Positions 62,002 to 64,000 of a stretch of 64,000 nt of DNA are shown here, piece by piece. The stretch spans positions 102,145-166,144 of the forward strand of contig NZ_FOQM01000015.1 in the NCBI RefSeq assembly GCF_900113735.1, in the 5' to 3' direction. The stretch comes from Bradyrhizobium sp. Gha. Its GTDB lineage: Bacteria; Pseudomonadota; Alphaproteobacteria; Rhizobiales; Xanthobacteraceae. Below the pieces are notes generated by a model. It did no database searches. It had not been told where the DNA came from and saw only the letters and a list, made by a program, of their open reading frames with translations. The position numbers were made by a program, and so were the translations under genes. Position 1 is the first letter of the stretch; the number at the start of each line of letters is the position of its first letter.

Positions 62002-62384
62002 GACGGATCGGTAATGGAAATCAGAAGGGAAGGATGAGAAATCCGGCTTATCACCGCCTTCAGGCCGGGGCCATTGCGCATCAACGCATAGCACCTAAAT
62101 CCTGCGGAACACCGCTCTGACCCTGGCCCTCGTCACTCCGCGGCGCGACGAAGTTCGCGAGCCCGGAACGACGGTGTGGGGCGGCTATCTCAGCTGAATT
62201 GACGAAAAAAGCCTGTGCATGGCTGGCCAGCGGTCCGATTTGCTTTGATTCGTCGCGCGGCCGTGCTATCGACCCGCGTCAACCCCACCGATGGGCTCCG
62301 ATTCTCAGGCGATGCCGCAAGGTACGCCGAGGGTGGCGCTCATCCATAATCATTTGCGGCACGGCCGCAGGAAGGAGTTGGCAT
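62002..62384. other. Divergent region upstream of MFS gene and guaB
   Basis: 383 bp between the MFS start (62001) and the guaB start (62385). It contains fragments resembling the dispersed repeats (CTCGTCACTCCGCGGCGCGA; AGCCCGGAACGACGG near 62160) but no complete inverted pair. I see no protein-coding frame with family features. It should hold both promoters; the ribosome site AAGGAG just before 62385 belongs to guaB. No riboswitch fold was recognised by eye. Confidence 0.5.
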
Positions 62385-63878
<1,494 letters not shown>

Positions 63879-64000
63879 GCGCGCCACATACCGCTGTCAT
63901 GCCCCGGCTTGACCCACGGCTGTCCGGTTGAGCGCTTAGCATAGACTGAGGCTCATCTGTCTGTGATCTTGAAGGACTGGCTCGGGCGCGTCCAGATTTT
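63879..64000. other. Trailing region after guaB
   Basis: 122 bp after the guaB stop with a partial GTCATGCCCCGG repeat start (63897) that the window edge cuts or that never had a second arm. I see no gene I can support in the remaining bases. Confidence 0.4.

Noticed and set aside
62199..62384. A longer IMP dehydrogenase with a basic N-terminal extension
   Set aside because: The extension is unlike any GuaB N-terminus; AAGGAG and the family start both place the ATG at 62385.

Overview
The window is GC-rich chromosomal DNA from an alphaproteobacterium, most likely Bradyrhizobium or a close relative. The evidence is the gene content (IclR, LysR and LacI regulators, many CoA-linked enzymes, a tad-type cluster, a form II CoxL homologue, glutaminase with regulatory domains), frequent GTG/TTG starts, and several families of imperfect inverted repeats between genes of a kind common in that group. 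This is inferred from sequence alone. I see no rRNA, tRNA, CRISPR array, transposase or phage module.

Layout. 1-2100: a cut-off gene for an unknown membrane protein, a site-2 protease, and the decayed remains of a divergent LysR/EamA pair joined by a deletion. 2137-14483: a sugar or sugar-acid utilisation locus. One arm (minus strand) holds a xylonate-dehydratase-like enzyme, two SDR dehydrogenases and a GFA protein. The other arm (plus) holds a four-gene ABC sugar importer, a DenD-like dehydrogenase, a PfkB kinase and a KDPG-type aldolase. A LacI repressor gene sits between them, and near-identical 14-bp operators lie at both of its ends. 14544-20230: CoA chemistry, with an SCP-x thiolase, a CaiB CoA-transferase, and a thiolase-like protein without its cysteine next to a DUF35 partner (an Ltp2-like aldolase arrangement), then small genes. 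20360-25126: a three-domain glutaminase, and an IclR-controlled carboxylase pair (carrier and carboxyltransferase) without a biotin carboxylase.

25340-36639: a secreted unknown protein, an FAD glycolate/lactate-type dehydrogenase, three tad-like pseudopilin genes (one with a vWA domain), an OprB porin, a pyrophosphatase, small proteins, an MFS carrier and a beta-ketothiolase. 36770-38911: an enoyl-CoA hydratase, a thioesterase and a TetR regulator; a shared palindrome lies upstream of the thiolase and in the hydratase/thioesterase divergent promoter. 39014-49363: a LysR gene divergent from a distal valine-degradation operon (mmsA, acyl-CoA dehydrogenase, 3-hydroxyisobutyryl-CoA hydrolase, mmsB), continuing into an acyl-CoA synthetase, a MaoC hydratase, an SDR and a flavoprotein that appears to start at CTG.

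49358-64000: an MFS carrier with a divergent LysR, a D-threonine aldolase/D-serine dehydratase-type enzyme, an ABC-F ATPase with a DUF188 protein, a hot-dog protein, an orphan form II CoxL-like molybdoenzyme subunit, and housekeeping genes (Ppx/GppA, RlmE, a DHA2 MFS carrier, guaB).

The points most worth following up are the LacI regulon with unresolved substrate, the cysteine-less thiolase/DUF35 pair, the glutaminase-STAS-cNMP fusion, the carboxylase pair without biotin carboxylase, the predicted TetR operators, the CTG start, and two single-span mini-proteins.
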